From positions 1-64,000 of the forward strand of contig JAUSNP010000004.1 in the NCBI GenBank assembly GCA_030645735.1: DNA of 64,000 nt. Direction: 5' to 3'. Origin of the DNA: Candidatus Moraniibacteriota bacterium (GTDB lineage: Bacteria; Patescibacteria; Paceibacteria; Moranbacterales; UBA2206). A model generated the notes under the pieces. The model did no database searches. It had not been told where the DNA came from and saw only the letters and a list, made by a program, of their open reading frames with translations. Each line of letters opens with the position of its first letter. The stretch's first letter is position 1. This document shows positions 62,107-64,000 of this stretch, in pieces. The position numbers and the translations under genes were made by a program.

Positions 62107-64000
62107 TTATTTTATCATCTCTCCAAACTCCTTCTCCCCAACAACCCTAACTCCCAGCGTCAAAGCCTTTTGATACTTGGATCCTGGATTTTCTCCCGCC
62201 AAAACAAAACTTGTGTTTTTACTCACACTCGAAGAAACTGATCCTCCCTCTCGTCTAATAATATCTTTTGCCTCGTCTCTTGTAAAGCTTTCGAGCTCAC
62301 CCGTCAAAACGATAGTCTTGCCCGAAAGTTTTGCCTTTCCCTCCTTTCCCCCATTGACCCCCTTTTCACTCAGAATCTCCACTCCAGCTGATCTCATTCT
62401 CTCTAAAATTTCTAAATTATTTTTGTCCCCAAACCAGCTCACCAAACTCTCCGCTGATTTTTCACCAATACCCTTAATGCTCCGCCAATCCTCAACGGTT
62501 ATTTCAGGAAAAAACTTAATGACATCCGCTAAATTTTGAATTTTGTGCTTTGAATTTTGTGCTTTATTTGGAATTTGAGATTTGAGATTTGGGATTTCCG
62601 TGTTAATCGCCTGAGCGATTAGCACGGCCGTTTCTTCCCCCACATGTCGAATCCCCAAAGCAAAAATAAATTTTTCCAAAGTTATTTTCCGACTAGCCGC
62701 AATAGCTTCAATCAAGTTCTGTGCTGACTTTTCCGCAAATCGCTCCAGTGGTTTCAAATCCCCCAAGGTCAACTCAAAAATATCTGAAAAATCAGCCACC
62801 AAACCCTCATTCATCAATTGTTCCACAATGCTTTCTCCCAGCCCATCAATATTGAAACCTTTCTTAGACACAAAATGAATGATTTTTTCAATCTCCACTG
62901 CATAGCAATTTTTGTTAGTACAATAATGCGCTGCCGAAAATGTAGGGGTTTCACCCCTACGCCGTAGGGGTGAAACCCCTACGCTTTCTCTTTTAACTGG
63001 ACTCCCACAAATCGGACAGACTTCTGGCATCTTGAATTTCTTTTCTTTGCCCGTACGCAAACTCACAATGACTTCCACCACTTCTGGAATCACATCGCCC
63101 GCTTTTTGAATCACCACTGTGTCACCGATGCGGATGTCCAGTCTTTCAATTTCATCCGCGTTATGCAAAGTTGCGCGAGAAACCGTTGAACCCGCCACTG
63201 ACACTGGTCGCAAATGCGCCACTGGCGTCAAAGCGCCCGTACGACCAACTTGCACAGAAATATCTTCAACAATGGTTGTCACTTTTTCCGCCGGAAACTT
63301 GTAGGCCACGCCCCATCTGGGTGACTTACCCGTATAACCCAGCGCTTCCTGCAACGCTCTGGAATTTATTTTGATTGCCACACCATCAATTCCATAATTT
63401 TGCGAATCTTTTTTGCCAATCCAGCCTTGGTAGAATTCTTCAATTTCTGCAATATTTTTGCACAGTTTAGTATCTGGATTTACATTGAACCCCAACTCTT
63501 TCAAAAGTTTCAACTCCTCCATTTGTGTTTTTGGAAAATCTATTCCATCCAAAAAATCTATATCATAGATAAAACTATCTAGCCTGCGTGAAGCTGCCAC
63601 TTTGGAATCCAATTGGCGAATTGAGCCGGCTGCTGCGTTACGAGAATTGGCAAATAATGCTTCGCCATTTTTTTCTCGTTCAGTATTAATTCTGTGCAAT
63701 TCTTTTTTGCTCAACCAGCATTCACCCACAAAGACACCAGAAATATTCTTTTTTAACTTCAGAGGAATGCTATAAATTGTTTTCAAATTTTCCGTCACAT
63801 CCTCACCAATCACTCCATCGCCCCGCGTCGCCCCACTGACAAAAATACCATTCTTATAAGTCAAAATAATCTTCAACCCATCGATCTTAATCTCACAAAC
63901 ATAATCTAATCGACCTATCCCTCCTTCACCCCCTTGACCTCCTTCCGCTCGGTTTCCTCCTAGCTTCTCAACCATCCTCTCAATTTTTTCATCCCACTTC
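62107..64000 (-). CDS. ligA: NAD-dependent DNA ligase LigA (5' end outside window)
   Basis: Seals nicks using NAD. The N-terminal Ia domain lies outside the window; the frame continues to the edge (KWDEKIERMVEKLGG). The catalytic Lys is in CEIKIDGLKIILTYKNG (KxDG), followed by SRNAAAGSIRQLD and the NTase/OB region. A four-Cys zinc finger (CPICGSPV ... YCTNKNC), helix-hairpin-helix (ALGIRHVGEETAVLIA, WRSIKGIGEKSA) and a C-terminal BRCT (SGKTIVLTGELESFTRDEAK) follow. Four in-frame repeat insertions are seen: 63913-63962, 62942-62982, 62531-62598 and 62325-62375. Confidence 0.95.
   Translation of the reverse strand, partial: KWDEKIERMVEKLGGNRAEGGQGGEGGIGRLDYVCEIKIDGLKIILTYKNGIFVSGATRGDGVIGEDVTENLKTIYSIPLKLKKNISGVFVGECWLSKKELHRINTEREKNGEALFANSRNAAAGSIRQLDSKVAASRRLDSFIYDIDFLDGIDFPKTQMEELKLLKELGFNVNPDTKLCKNIAEIEEFYQGWIGKKDSQNYGIDGVAIKINSRALQEALGYTGKSPRWGVAYKFPAEKVTTIVEDISVQVGRTGALTPVAHLRPVSVAGSTVSRATLHNADEIERLDIRIGDTVVIQKAGDVIPEVVEVIVSLRTGKEKKFKMPEVCPICGSPVKRESVGVSPLRRRGETPTFSAAHYCTNKNCYAVEIEKIIHFVSKKGFNIDGLGESIVEQLMNEGLVADFSDIFELTLGDLKPLERFAEKSAQNLIEAIAASRKITLEKFIFALGIRHVGEETAVLIAQAINTEIPNLKSQIPNKAQNSKHKIQNLADVIKFFPEITVEDWRSIKGIGEKSAESLVSWFGDKNNLEILERMRSAGVEILSEKGVNGGKEGKAKLSGKTIVLTGELESFTRDEAKDIIRREGGSVSSSVSKNTSFVLAGENPGSKYQKALTLGVRVVGEKEFGEMIK
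62325..62375. repeat. Repeat in ligA before the BRCT domain
   Basis: CCCTCCTTTCCCCC and CATTGACCCCCTTTTC words, encoding KGVNGGKEGKAK on the minus strand. It resembles the insert at 63913-63962. Confidence 0.45.
62531..62598. repeat. AT-rich half-element inside ligA
   Basis: TTTTGTGCTTTGAATTTTGT and ATTTGGAATTTGAGA words, the same as one arm of the intergenic AT-rich palindrome. In frame it encodes NLKSQIPNKAQNSKHKIQN between two helix-hairpin-helix motifs. Confidence 0.6.
62942..62982. repeat. Perfect palindrome inside the ligA zinc finger
   Basis: GTAGGGGTTTCACCCCTACG (62942-62961) and its complement arm (62963-62982). It adds about 16 residues (SVGVSPLRRRGETPTF) between the two Cys pairs of the zinc finger without breaking the frame. 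Confidence 0.75.
63913..63962. repeat. Repeat in ligA before the catalytic lysine
   Basis: CCCTCCTTCACCCCC and GACCTCCTTCCGCTC words, encoding GNRAEGGQGGEGGIGRL, where other LigA proteins have a short linker ahead of the adenylation motif. Confidence 0.5.

Overview
The window looks like a chromosomal segment of a Patescibacteria (Candidate Phyla Radiation) bacterium, most like Parcubacteria/Moranbacteria. The evidence is AT-rich DNA with the standard genetic code (TGA is used as a stop throughout), few Shine-Dalgarno sequences, extra segments in the 23S rRNA, many small membrane proteins of unknown function, giant membrane-anchored repeat proteins, and spacers made of short degenerate repeated words. 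This placement is inference from gene content; no 16S gene is present to confirm it.

Layout. 0-10 kb: mostly minus-strand envelope and housekeeping genes (ftsQ, holB, two GT4 glycosyltransferases, mreB, an HD hydrolase, a MazG-like protein, murA), with a plus-strand DHFR-like gene and a DinD/BRO-like gene. 10-17 kb: two lytic transglycosylases, an orphan cassette, a channel-like membrane protein and an O-antigen-ligase/TPR protein. 17-43.7 kb: three giant repeat-rich surface proteins (1499, about 2130 and 2447 aa) sharing an almost identical C-terminal region of about 345 residues. Between the first and second lie rplY, rodA and a 23S-5S rRNA operon with no 16S beside it. 43.8-46.4 kb: gyrB and a small membrane protein. 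46.5-59.2 kb: an accessory island with a nine-gene minus-strand operon (type III methyltransferase, two small genes, type III restriction helicase-nuclease, cytoplasmic trypsin-like protease, acidic protein, and a membrane protein flanked by two copies of a mini-protein), a divergent possible regulator, small Cys-rich proteins, a gene-poor palindrome-rich kilobase, and a large serine recombinase whose 3' end runs into tRNA-Asp. 59.2-64 kb: a tRNA cluster (Asp, a decayed Asp copy, Met, initiator fMet), a HEPN-like membrane protein, gatA, gatC and ligA, which runs off the window.

How the parts fit. The core genes serve peptidoglycan synthesis, cell shape, division, replication and translation. 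The surface proteins are predicted long fibres and are plausible contact or attachment structures. Their three transcription units have extended -10 promoters (TGGTATAAT), each with a perfect DnaA box (TTATCCACA) upstream. The accessory island is the best candidate for an undescribed system: a type III restriction-modification operon fused to an intracellular protease and a membrane protein. Palindromic repeats occur between genes and also in frame inside genes, notably in ligA and both glycosyltransferases.
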